From NCBI GenBank assembly GCA_003427395.1, contig BFEA01000277.1, positions 625,950-648,847 on the forward strand: a DNA stretch of 22,898 nt. Direction: 5' to 3'. The translations under genes were made by a program, and so were the position numbers. This stretch comes from Chara braunii. Its lineage: Eukaryota > Streptophyta > Charophyceae > Charales > Characeae. Under the pieces are notes generated by a model that saw nothing but the letters and a program-made list of their open reading frames with translations, did not search any database and was not told where the DNA came from. This document shows positions 1-9,815 of this stretch, in pieces (position 1 is the first letter of the stretch; each line of letters starts with the position of its first letter).

Positions 1-84
<84 letters not shown>

Positions 85-120
85 CTCCTCTCCCTCTTTC
101 TCTCCCTTCTTACTTCCTTC
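1..120. repeat. (TC)n microsatellite and pyrimidine tract
   Basis: The first 73 bases are an uninterrupted TC dinucleotide run. It then decays into an almost pure pyrimidine tract to about 120. The window also ends in a CT run, so both borders may be places where an assembly stopped in a microsatellite. The true length of the tract cannot be known from here. Confidence 0.97.
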
Positions 121-1205
121 CCTACGCGCCTAACCCTTACCCTTTTCTCCCCTTCCCCTCCATGGCATGTGACTAACCTCTCCCCTCAACGAACGACAAA
201 GAACTCGATCCTCACTTGGTGGAAAGCGAGGGCAAGGGGAGGGCTGTCGGTCCCTTGTGCCACCAAGAAGGAGAAGGTACAGGACTCTTGTGAGCATCTG
301 GGAGAGCAGAAAAGAGTGAAGTTTTTGTGACAAGGTCAGTTTGACTCAACCATTTTCCCCGACTGCATGACTAAGGTAAAGGCATGGTTTGCTTGAGGGA
401 AGGGAAAGACAACAACGGGATCAACAAAGGCAAAGGAAACTTAGGCTTGTGGAAAGGGGCGATGTGTTGACCCCAATGGGGATTGTATTTGGTCCACGCT
501 TTGTGTGGTGTTGTGCAGGTGAGTAGCTTGGGATGGGTGTTGAGCGGGACTGGATCCGCTAGAAAACCGATAAGGGAAGGCCTTAGACCTCGCATAAACT
601 ATGGATGCAGGATGGGTTTGATGGTCGGATGCTTGGAGGAGTGGTAGACGCCTGGATGTGGCTTGAGTGACGATTGAAAGCAATGGCTCTCTTGAATGCA
701 ATGCGCGCCCGGAAGGACTAAGGGCAGTTTTGGATAGGTGAATGCAATGCTAATGGCCCAAGCAAAAAATATAGCGGCTAGGGGTCCGGGCGATGCCACC
801 CCACCCCAAGGATGTCGTAGGGGCTGTCTTGAGCCACTAGCCTTGGTGAAAAGGTGCGTAGCCCAATGGATGACGCTTGGCCTATGCATGATAAGAAGAC
901 AAACCCTCAATAAACTCCCTGGACTGCTCGTGTATTGGAAGGAGCAATTGCCTGGTCAGACTTAATTGAATCAAGAAAATGCCACGAGTGACCAAAGGGT
1001 TACCATCTTGACGCGAGAGCGGAGCTACATCCCCCAATGTAAAGCCCTCTCGAAAAATGGCCCATCCCCATCCATCTCATAGCACTAGGTGCGGGTGCCC
1101 CTGGGACGAACGACCCGCGCCCTGAGTGTGAGCGTGGGCGGGTCGAGCCAAATGGGACCCGCAGTGGGGTCGACCAAGGCTCGAAAGTCCTTCAGGGTAA
1201 GGCCC
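121..1205. other. Unassigned DNA, no gene recognised
   Basis: Only short open frames occur here on both strands and none resembles a known family. A good splice-donor-like sequence, CAGGTGAGT, starts at 516, but no partner acceptor or coding exon can be tied to it. If the minus-strand element C were intact, its capsid and pol would lie here. No capsid, protease or RT motif is visible on the minus strand, so element C is cut off near 1205. Confidence 0.5.
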
Positions 1206-2135
1206 CTACACCGACCCCTGCATCACTCCGAATTGTGGACCCGGTGACACAGGTTGCTGTGCTAGCTGCTGGGGCTGTGTACCCTGCGGCTGTACAGGCT
1301 GCGAGACAGCAGGCTGCGTGGTAACCGCAACCTGCAACGGAGATTGGGTGAACATTGTCTGTACACGAACCTCCAAACTAGTTCCTGCTGATACCCCTCC
1401 TGACAGCGGCATGCCCAGGGAAACGATCGCGACCGATGATGGGGCTACATATGGGGATACCCCAGTCACCGGTGGGACAAAAGGAGGAGGCTGTAAAACG
1501 GGCCAGGCACCAGTCCCGGACATTGGCGATGTTGCCTACGCTCTCCCAACCAACAGGGCCAGACTTTGCTGAATGTCCTGAAGGATGGTTGTATGATGGT
1601 CATGCATCTTACCTACATTTAGCAGGACGGACCGTATGATCCTAACGTCATCAGTCATAAGCGTCAAGTCCATCTCCTCTAACTCACTAACGTCCGCTTG
1701 TCTCCGCTGCATCCGGACTCTTCTTCTAATCATCCGTTCTTTCTCCGCTTTGATCTCTCCTAATGCCTTCTGTAGTTGTGCCTCCTGCAAGGCTCCTTGT
1801 TGTATGGCGATCTCGTCGGAGGTCAACACTATTGGCTGGCTTGCCATTACGCCAGTGGACTGACTCTGGGTCTGCGCGACCGTTGACCCGACAGATCCTG
1901 AACTACCGACCTGAGTCTGCTGCGCAGAAGTAACCATAGCTTCTGAAGCTGTGGCTTCACTCACAAGTGCCCGGCTAGCCTCTGCTGTTGTAGCCCTCCT
2001 CTGCTGCTGCAACCTCTCTCTACGCTGGCGGAACAGGTACCTGTCACCCTCTGGACCTAATGCCAAATGGGCTAGTGGGCGCCTTGCCGATCGCAAGATC
2101 CGGTCGTCCTCTCTGGTGTCCTCCTAGTTGCTCAT
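1206..2135 (-). pseudogene. gag: Truncated gag (N-terminal half) of element C
   Basis: One minus-strand frame runs from an ATG at 2135-2133 to 1206, broken by two in-frame TAG codons at 2126-2124 (codon 4) and 1538-1536. I chose this ATG because the Met-Ser start aligns with the gag start of element A at 7991. What follows is similar in both: an Arg/Gln/Ala-rich helical stretch, then a Glu/Lys/Arg-rich probable coiled coil, a short helix ending near the second stop, and a Pro/Gln/Val-rich linker. Gag would form the virus-like particle that packages element RNA. The capsid domain and zinc knuckle are absent, so this is a remnant. The gag assignment rests on similarity to element A and on position behind a PBS and leader, not on a catalytic motif. 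Confidence 0.7.
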
Positions 2136-3380
2136 AAGCTACAGCACTGTACACAAGCTGCACTAATGCACTCTGGGTGCCTACCGCAGTATAGCGCACA
2201 GACCAATCTATTGGTGGCTATTTTGGAGTAGATACATTTGGGGTCAACAGGTAACTCAGATTCCTACACACGAAACTATTTGTAGTTTGACTAGTCCGCA
2301 ACCAGAAGCATCATGAACAAGAAACAGTTCTAACTAATCTTGTCTGTCAGATGTCAATGGCTGTACACCGAACTAATCAAAACATAAAAATAGAATCATC
2401 TGTGTGGATAGTACAGTATGGAATTTGTCTCGAACTGATCACCTGAAATCTACCCCTCCCTTAGTTTCCATGAGTATCACTTGACGTCAGCATCCCTGAG
2501 CAATCTGGAGAGCGTCGCGTGTCTAAAGGTGTGTGTTCGGCCCACCCCTGTGCCCCGAGTATCTGCTGAGCTGGCCAGCCCTGCACTGGATTATCCTCGC
2601 GTGCAGCGAGCCTTATAATCATTGGCTGATCTAGAGGCAATTTAACGTCCGCCCCCAAGTGACTCCAGGAATTGTTTTACGTCGCAGCCGGACGACGATC
2701 ACAACCAATGATTCCCCTTCCGGTGCTCATTTAAAGACGCCCGGTCTCATCTCCCATAGGGCTGGCCTGCCCTTCAGTACCCATCTAACAACACAGCAAG
2801 CCAAACAAAGTACAAGCAGCAAAGCATGCGTGCTCCACTCCCGGTGGGTTGGCATGGTGACCGTGACCCAGTGCTTCGTCCAGGGCCCTTCAGAAAGCTC
2901 CGCCCATCTCCTCCCAGACGCTCCACGTGAACATTGTCGATTCTCAAGGTTGAGCGCACTCGACACCTCACAATGAGAGGACTCTCAAGAAGGAACACAC
3001 AACCTCACGGTAAGAAGTGTCGAAGAGGGTAGATAAGGTTAAGAGCAACGTACCTCGAATAGCTGCCCCCAACCACGTAGATAATCTCACCAGATGACCT
3101 GATGGTGATTGCGATGACCAGTCACTGCATCGGCACAACCAGCATTGTCTCGCCGTTCCACCTCAGCATCAATCAACCATTAGATAGTTCTCATCACACT
3201 GTCCAACACCCACATTACAACACGTAGCCTTCATGGCGATCCCCTCACCTCCTGGGTCGCCAATAACTCGTCTTCGCCCTCCTCACTACACACCAGTTAC
3301 GGCCAAACTCGCCAAGCAGACCGCATGTATGTACCGTACCAGGCAGAAGACAAGCGCCAGATGAGCGCAATCGTACCACA
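2136..3380 (-). other. Long untranslated leader of element C
   Basis: This is 1245 bp between PBS and gag start with no convincing coding frame. It aligns in reverse complement to the leader of element A (6740-7990), most clearly at 2480-2990 against 7090-7600. Shared blocks include the exact 20-mer at 2847-2866 and a GAAGGGCCCTGG block near 2880. The leader probably carries RNA packaging and translation signals, as retroelement leaders do, but no specific structure can be assigned. Confidence 0.65.
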
Positions 3381-3392
3381 ACTCTGATACCA
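3381..3392 (-). promoter_or_regulatory. Primer-binding site, initiator tRNA-Met type
   Basis: The minus strand reads TGGTATCAGAGT, complementary to the 3' end of plant initiator tRNA-Met except for the last base (usual form ends AGAGC). It lies 3 bp after the LTR terminal CA at 3397-3396. Minus-strand DNA synthesis would be primed here. Confidence 0.8.
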
Positions 3393-3395
3393 AAT

Positions 3396-4264
3396 TGCAA
3401 GGAAGATGAGCATTATCGAACTTCAGCAATCAAACAGCATCATACATATGAGACCAGATAGTCGTGACCTCGAACCAACAGCAGAATTGCATCACGAGTT
3501 TCACCAAATAAGAGCACACCAAGAGTTCATAATTGACAATGCTGAAATAGTCCCATCATCATCATCAACGAAGAACCAATGTTGATATCCTATCTGGCGC
3601 CCGGCGCCCAAACTACATATGGCAGATCCTAACTTAGCCTATACTACAATGCCGAAGTTGACGACAACAGCTCTCCCGAAGTACGAGCAGATAGCAGCCA
3701 ATGCCGCACGCTTCCAGCACCAGGTATGCCTCTCGCCTTACTCACAACCTCGTTCCTCAACACACAGATGCCACTCGCACCCAAGGACCACCCTGCGCCT
3801 CACCCAGCTTACAGCAACGCAGCTCGGCTATGGCTGCGTGCTCCTTCCCTGCTCGCCCGTGAGCGCGTAGGCGCCAGCCACCAAATAGCGCAGCAGCGCT
3901 TGCGCAGCATGCAGCCAGCACCCGAATGGCGAATGCGGAGGCAGGCCCTTTGCTATATCGAAGTGGCCTGCCTGCGTCCAGTCCCAGGAAGCTTCCAGTA
4001 GGCCCCGGTAGCCTGAGGCCGAGCACGAACGAGAACAGGCCTTGGGCCTGAGGTGGTTGCATGCGCCCAACTGCCTTTGGCCTGTGTTCGGCCCAGTACC
4101 CGTATCCAGCCCAGGGCCTGCTTTCCATACATTCACACAGGCGGCCCAGGGCCTGGATTCTTTCAACCAACTGGCGCTGCGCAACTGCCTGAATTTCCTC
4201 GAGTTGCGTGGTGACCAGAACAGGGCCCTGAGGGCCTCGTCGAGCCTGCCTTCACTTAGGGCGG
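3396..4264 (-). repeat. 5' LTR of element C
   Basis: The LTR 3' end is fixed by the CCTTGCA terminus three bases before the PBS. Two landmarks recur in the LTR of element A at similar distances from the end: CTACTGGAAGCTTCC (4001 to 3987, 606 bp from the end, against 614 bp in A) and TGGGCGCNGGGCGCCAGA (3610 to 3593, 215 bp, against 206 bp). Similarity thins out toward 4264, so the 5' edge is uncertain. No TATA box was confidently placed. Confidence 0.6.
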
Positions 4265-4537
4265 CCGACTTGCTTCAGAATGGGGCCATAAGGGGCTCAT
4301 AGAGGTATTGGCCTCGCACAATTGTATTCCATTTTTTTTAAATTTCGAATTATTTGTCCCATTTGCGAGGAACGAGCCCTCACGGGGCCCTATGAGACAT
4401 CGCATGTTCTGGGCAAATGCCCCCAGCCAGCCGAGTGCCCGCCCTAAGTGAAGGTGGGCCCGAATATTCATCAGAGGCCAAAATTCGACACTTTCATATG
4501 TGGGTATTCAGGCTCTTGCAGCACGCCAGTTGGTTGA
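4163..4537. repeat. Fold-back: opposed arms of about 100 bp around a 174-bp centre
   Basis: The left arm (4163-4264) and right arm (4439-4537) are imperfect inverted copies. The inner 16 bp (CCTTCACTTAGGGCGG at 4249-4264 and its complement at 4439-4454) and the outer 14 bp (TCAACCAACTGGCG at 4163-4176 and its complement at 4524-4537) are perfect, with a shared ATTCAGGC between. The centre includes a T/A-rich stretch near 4340. It could be two opposed LTR starts (elements C and A) or a separate fold-back element. No clear target-site duplication was seen. Confidence 0.55.
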
Positions 4538-5039
4538 GTGGACGCGTGAGCCTCACTAATGACGCATGTCCAGTGGGACAATGCTCAGGGAGCCAAGGAT
4601 CCGCTATGTGATGAAAAGGACTGAAATGGACAATGCGAGGTCAGCGCAGCGTCAACAAGCAATGTACATTCTGGATACATACAAGATGGCACAAAATGGC
4701 GCAGTGGAAGACTTAAAGAGAAGATCTGATCTGATCTGGACTGACCCGACATCCATCACACATCATACATGAGAGAGAGGGAGGAGGGACCACAATAATG
4801 GAAGAAAGGTCCCTCCTTCGTACACAGACATGGGGAGATACCACGGATGAGAGACGGGGGAGGGACGAGATGAAGGAGGAAGGAGGAGAGGGAGTAGACC
4901 AAGATCGCAATAGCGAAGTCCCAAAAATAGTCCCTTGCCGAGTGTCCAATCAATGTCTGGCCCGGAAATGTCGAATCAGATCCCTGGGCAATGAGCCCAG
5001 CCTAACCTCTGCCTGAATCCCTACTGATAACCTCTCACA
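4538..5039. other. Unassigned DNA, no gene recognised
   Basis: No coding frame resembles a known protein and no retroelement motif is visible. A short GATCT repeat occurs near 4723-4737, and a purine-rich stretch runs at 4770-4890 (GAGAGAGAGGGAGGAGGGA-type). Confidence 0.5.
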
Positions 5040-5112
5040 CTGAGAAAGAGGAGGAAGGAGGGAGAAGAGAGAGAGAGAGAAAGAGAGATGAAGGAGGGAG
5101 AGAGGAGATGAA
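5040..5112. repeat. Purine-rich GA/GGA low-complexity tract
   Basis: The plus strand is almost wholly A and G for about 70 bp, including a (GA)n run near 5066-5088. This is simple sequence with no coding evidence. Confidence 0.85.
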
Positions 5113-5724
5113 GTCCTCCTCGCTATCTCGCCTGCAGGTCGCTGTCACCGTACTGACTGTGTCCGTCGTCATGTGCAGGTACCGCGTGGAGCCCAGCTAT
5201 GGCGCCAGGTAAGCTCGCCGACTGCAGGTATGGCCTCCTCCACTCCCTATCTCCTCTATATCCTACTCTCTACTCCGCAGCATAGCGCAGCCTCCAACCA
5301 GCAGCGTGTCGCTCAGAAGTCGAACTGTCCCTTGCCCAGCCGTGGCCCAGCTATTTGTAGCACTGGGCGGCTGGGCCTACCTGGTACTGGTCTCAGAAAA
5401 TGGTCCAGGTGGTCTGGGTCCCTACCGGACGTCCAGACCCTGCTGCTGATGCAGCATGGCGCAGAAATGGGCCTGGCCTAAAAACGGCCACCTACCGGTG
5501 CACCTGGCCCAAGGTGTCGTCTTGGGTCCTGCAGGACCGAAACGACGCCTGCACCTACCGGTTTGGTGCCAAAATGTGCCTGGTCTCGTTTCGGGCCTGC
5601 CTCCGGTGTACCCAGTCCCAAGGTCCGGCCTTGGGGCTGCCAGTCCGAAACGGCACCTGAACAGACAAAAATAAGACAGCACACACACGCAAAAAAGGGT
5701 AAGTAAAATAGACCTATCTACCTA
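5113..5724. repeat. Unassigned DNA with degenerate tandem repeats
   Basis: At about 5475-5660 a unit of 50-60 bp recurs about three times with much variation. The units are marked by CGAAACG or its variants, followed by CACCTACCGGT (two close copies near 5490 and 5550) or CCTCCGGTGTA, then a CAAGG/TTGGG stretch. Upstream, TGCAGGT occurs three times at 5130-5230. CAGCACAC near 5678 is mirrored by GTGTGCTG near 5726. No protein family is recognisable. Confidence 0.45.
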
Positions 5725-6724
5725 GTGTGCTGCCTAGGGCCTGGAGGGCCGCCGTGGGCCTCCAGGGCGCGTGCTGGATGGTACGCGGCCTGGGGGCCCC
5801 TCAGCAACCGTCGGGCCCCTCAAATGGGGCCCGTGTGCAGGCGCAGCATGTAACACTAAGCTGCGTCGTACAGTTGGCCCAGGCCTTGGCAGTTGCGCCT
5901 GGGCACATACACACAAAGCAGGGCCGATACATCGTGAAGCAGCCACCGGCCTATGCAAAAGCATTACTCTCGTCACACCTACCCCGGGGCCCTGCACAAA
6001 TGCAGCAAACAGCCCAAGTCCGGAGACTCAGGCCGTGCCCAACTGTGAAGGGCCCAGGCCCTCAACTGTAATCTCCAGCCTGAGCGCAGGGACTGAGGCC
6101 CAACCGGAAGCTACTGGAAGCTTCCAGCCAGGCCACATGCAGCATCCAGGAGGCTGCCACTTCCATATAGGAAGTGAGGCAGCCCAGGCCGGGGATGCTG
6201 GCCCTCGTAGGCAATGCGGTCACGCTGCTGGCGCTGCGGCCAGGGCGCTTGCGGGGCGCTGCAGGGCAGCGGTGTGCTGGCAGCTGTAGCCGGGCTGCTG
6301 GGCGCTAGGGGGTAAGAGGGGGCGATTTGGTGGCCTTCAAGGAAGGAGGCGAGTGTGGGTTATCAAGGTCTGATGAGGGTGATGAGAAATGTACCTACTA
6401 CCTGGTGCATGGAGAGAGGTCGGCTATGGTGTTGACATCATGTACATTCGTCTTCGAGAGTCAAAGTGAGCCTGTTGCGTGAACACCGCTGTAGGTAGGA
6501 TAGTCGAGTAGAGTAGGCTGGGCGCTGGGCGCCAGACAGAGAGAAGTGACTTTGGATACTGTGTTGGTGTGGCCTGAGGGCTTGAACATTGGCTCATTAC
6601 TTCATCGTATTTCTCTATTTGAATGGATTATCGGTGCAATTGTGCTCTCTGCTTGTACACAAGGACATCTGTGTGATTTCTCAACTTGGTTTTCGGTATA
6701 TCGTTCACACTCATATTCCTTGCA
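5725..6724 (+). repeat. 5' LTR of element A (left edge approximate)
   Basis: The LTR ends in CCTTGCA at 6724, three bases before the PBS. Its last 186 bases or so recur at 19037-19237 as the 3' LTR. Upstream, CTACTGGAAGCTTCC (6111-6125) and TGGGCGCTGGGCGCCAGA (6519-6536) match the LTR of element C at the same distances. Similarity to C continues weakly back to about 5870. GC-rich open frames across 5727-6290 have no family resemblance and I treat them as chance. Confidence 0.6.
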
Positions 6725-6727
6725 ATT

Positions 6728-6739
6728 TGGTATCAGAGC
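6728..6739 (+). promoter_or_regulatory. Primer-binding site, initiator tRNA-Met type
   Basis: TGGTATCAGAGC is the standard plant retrotransposon PBS, complementary to the 3' end of initiator tRNA-Met. It sits three bases after the LTR terminal CA. Confidence 0.92.
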
Positions 6740-7990
6740 TGGTTAGTTATCGCCGCTTACCTGGCGCTGGCGGCATTGTTACTTGGTGCGCGGACGATGC
6801 TTCATGTGCAATGAGGATACTTTGGCACTGGCTTGATTGAGCGGGGCCCAGGTAGAGGGGCCGGCCGCTGGAAGGCTGTGGCGACAGCGGGTGTATGTGT
6901 GATGATGAGAGCATGCTGACGTGGCCTTTTGGCTGAGGTGGCACTGCATTGCGTTGTGGGTGGTACCGAGGCTATTGACCGGTCATCGAAATGCACGTCG
7001 GCCCAATTGGTGAGAAATATGTGGTTGGGGGCAGCGATCTCCAGGTATGTTGTTCCCATTCCTTGTCTACCCTCTCAATCTCTTCTTACCGTGAGGAAGT
7101 GAGTCCAACCTTGAGTGTCCTCTGTTTGGTGAGGAGTCGTGTGCGCTCTATCTTGAGAGACGATATTCTTCCTCGTGGCGCATCTGGCAGAAGAGGGTGG
7201 TGCCTCTGAAGGGCCCTGGTCGAAGCACAGGTCACGGTCACCATGCCAACCCATGGGAGTAGTACACGCAGGCCATCCTGCTTTGTCCTTTGAGGCTCTT
7301 TGCTTCGCTGATAGAAGGGGTGTGCGGACTGACCAGTCCTAAGCAGATGCTCCCAAACCGTCTATAAATATTTCTGGTTGGGGTCTGAACTGTCCACTGG
7401 CTGTGATCGTCTTCCTGATTGCGACGTTAAATAATTCCTGAGGACTCTCAGGGGCTGTCCTTAAATTGCCTCTTGATCAGCCAGATCAGTCAGACGTAAG
7501 GCTCGTTGCACGCGAGGATAAATAACGGGCAGGCTGGTCATAAGCATACGCCTCACAGGGGTGGGCTGTTATTGCACACCTTAGACACCGCTGCTTGATG
7601 ATGCTCAAAGGCGCATTGGATAGAGGGGAAGGTGATTCCAATTGAGGGCTCAACTGTAACACACTATCATACCCATTGTGCATACATCTACTCACAGTAG
7701 TATATCTTTATTTTGATTAGTTGGTTGACAGACTGCTGACACCTGACAGACAGCCTGGAGTAGGACTGTAATCTACCATACTCAATTCTTCTCAAAGCTT
7801 ATGTGCAGAACTAATCAGGATAGAAGTAGACTATGTGTACAGTCTGCGTAGGTGTTGTTGATGCCGCTTGACCGTTAGTCTAGGTAACTCACTGGATATT
7901 AATTTATTTTATTTATTATTAGAACCGGTCATACGCATGCTGCGGTAGGTCCCAGGGAGGACATTAGTGCAGACAGCGCCTGCCTAGCTG
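6740..7990 (+). other. Long untranslated leader of element A
   Basis: This is 1251 bp from PBS to gag ATG with no long coding frame. It matches the leader of element C (2136-3380) in length (1245 bp) and in blocks of sequence, including an exact 20-mer at 7232-7251 and a GGCTCGTTGCACGCGAGGAT-like block near 7500. A TATA-like CTATAAATAT lies near 7363, but there is no evidence that it acts as a promoter. An AT-rich stretch (7898-7922) precedes gag. Confidence 0.65.
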
Positions 7991-9815
7991 ATGAGCGGAT
8001 CAGAGGGTGGTGAAGGTACAGCTGACGATAGGAGGCAGCCACGGCGGGACACCGGTAGGATACCCGTAGCGTTCCAGTTTCTACTAGCAAGGGACGAAAG
8101 AAGAAGGGCCGAAGCTAGGGCCCGTAATCTAGAGACTGCGAGAGAAGCAGCAGCAGCTAGCGTGGTAGCAATGGCTACTTCTTCAGCAACTGCTGCAAAC
8201 TCAACTGGTCCGCAGACCAGTTCGCAAGTCATCTCCAATACGTCAGGAGTTGGCACTAGTCAAATGGCGGGCTTGCAGTCCAGCTCGCGGCCTCCACGCA
8301 CCCGAGAGCAGATGGAGCTCCAACAAGTAGAAGGATTCGCTTAAGGCTAGAGGAGGAACTTCAACACGCTACTAAGAGAGAGAAAAAGATTAGAGTGTCA
8401 GACTAGAGGGTAGAGAGGCAGACAAAGTTACACTGGAGGGGTTAGATGACTCGACCCTTAACGACACCGGCAAGATTTTTAAGGCGAGCATCCTGTCCCT
8501 CCACTCATACATGGACAGCAAACTGGATGCAATCTAGGACACCCTGGACCAGATCCTGAATGCCATGCGAAGGCCAAGAATCGGGCCAGCAGTTTTGCCA
8601 TCGCTGCCATTCTCAGCGATGACAGGCCCCTATGCCGCTCAGTCCGGACCAACACCAAGCGGTACGTCAGCAGCAGCCATGTCTCAGACTGTTGCTTCTC
8701 CATCTGCTGGTCTAGCGGTTGGAGCTACAGCACACCCGCAATTTGTCTCACCGGTGGGACGGCAGCAACCCTGGTACCCCAAGACCCCACTGAAACCACC
8801 TCCAGCCTTCTCAGGAGATAAGAAGGACGAGGCACTTGACACTTGGTTGGGAACGGTTTCAGTGTGGGTCAGGGCGAAGAGGACGCTGGTAGAGGAGGAG
8901 GTGATAACTGTTGCATCCTACTTAGGGTTCAGCAGCTTGCTGGCTTAATGGGGTGGCTTCCAAGGGTTCGGCAGAAACATGGGTGATTGGGCCAAGACCC
9001 ACACCCTGGAAAGCTTTATGGACTTGGTAGAGGCGCGCTGGCACAACCCTCAACAGGCGCAGATAGCCACTGATGGGTTATTGAAACTTGATGCTAGAAA
9101 GTACAAGTTTGTGCGCGAACTCACCACTATCGTAGAGCGTTTGATTGTCGTCCCAGGCGTGGAGTACAATCCACATGTCTTGTTGACCATGTTCTTGAGG
9201 TGTTTTCCCACAAACATAGAGAACTTGTTAGCCAACGAGCCTCGTTTAGAGTATCACACGTTTGAGAAATTCAGCAAGAAGGCCCTAGACTTAGAGGTTA
9301 CGCTGGGTGGTGCTCGAACCCCCTTACGAACGGGAGAAAGACGAAGACTCCAGAAGGGTAGTTGATTGATGATGGTTGAGAAGAAGACTCCACATGAGTG
9401 GAAGAAGAAGGGTAGTTGATTGATGATGGTTGATTCCGACAGGAATCAAACTGATATCGATGATGTCTCAGACCTTGTGGAGAGTTTAGAGTTAGACGGC
9501 GAGGATAGTGATGACGGTAGCAACCTTGCCGCAGTAGTTAAGACTAAGGCAGGTGGTCGCGGCAAGGGGAGTCGAGAAAGGAGTCAGGGGCAAGCCACCA
9601 ACCCAAACAAAATAGCTGCTTGGGTTAGGGCCGGTTTGGATCAAGATGTGTGGCGGGACCGTTGGCAGCGTGGGGCTTGCATAAACTACGACGAGTACGG
9701 CCATCAGCAGTTTAAGTGCAAGAACGCGAAGGTTGCGCAACAGATCCCGCCAAAGGGTTGGTATCCTTCTTCTCAATGTGGGGCCTCTACGAGCTCCAGC
9801 TTGGGAAACACATAG
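7991..9815 (+). pseudogene. gag: Gag of element A, broken
   Basis: Gag would form the particle shell and bind element RNA. It begins at ATG 7991 (Met-Ser start, as in element C). An Arg/Ala-rich N-terminal helix region runs to about 8330. A frame change follows, and a Glu/Lys-rich coiled-coil stretch has stops at 8404 and near 8430. Another frame then continues with a TAG at 8535 and a Pro/Ser-rich linker. The capsid domain (about 8780-9340; PPPAFSGDKKDEALDTWL, then a helical retrotransposon-gag pattern) has one in-frame TAA at 8946. An imperfect 54-bp-offset duplication (9343-9433) brings in further stops. The zinc knuckle at 9678-9719 reads C-X2-Y-X4-H-X4-C, so the second Cys is lost. Four or more lesions rule out a full-length product. 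Confidence 0.85.

Larger units (their letters stand above)
1206..4264 (-). mobile_element. Element C: 5' end of a Ty3/gypsy-type LTR retrotransposon
   Basis: Read on the minus strand, the order is LTR (about 4264 to 3396), a 3-bp spacer, a PBS (3392 to 3381), an untranslated leader of 1245 bp, and a gag start at 2135 running to 1206. The order, spacing and parts of the sequence match element A on the plus strand. For example, a 20-bp block at 2847-2866 is the exact reverse complement of 7232-7251, at nearly the same distance from the PBS (526 and 504 bp). Everything downstream of the gag N-terminal half is missing. The outer LTR edge is approximate. Confidence 0.75.

Noticed and set aside
516-524. 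Consensus splice donor CAGGTGAGT
   Set aside because: No coding exon or acceptor could be linked to it; single matches are common by chance.
3593-3610. TGGCGCCCGGCGCC, resembling the start of a tRNA-Lys primer-binding site
   Set aside because: It matches only the first eight or so bases, is part of a GGCGCC palindrome inside the LTR, and a proper initiator-Met PBS lies at 3381-3392.
5727-6289. GC-rich open frames of up to 172 codons
   Set aside because: They lie in the presumed LTR of element A, with no domain. The matching LTR of element C does not preserve the same frame clearly.
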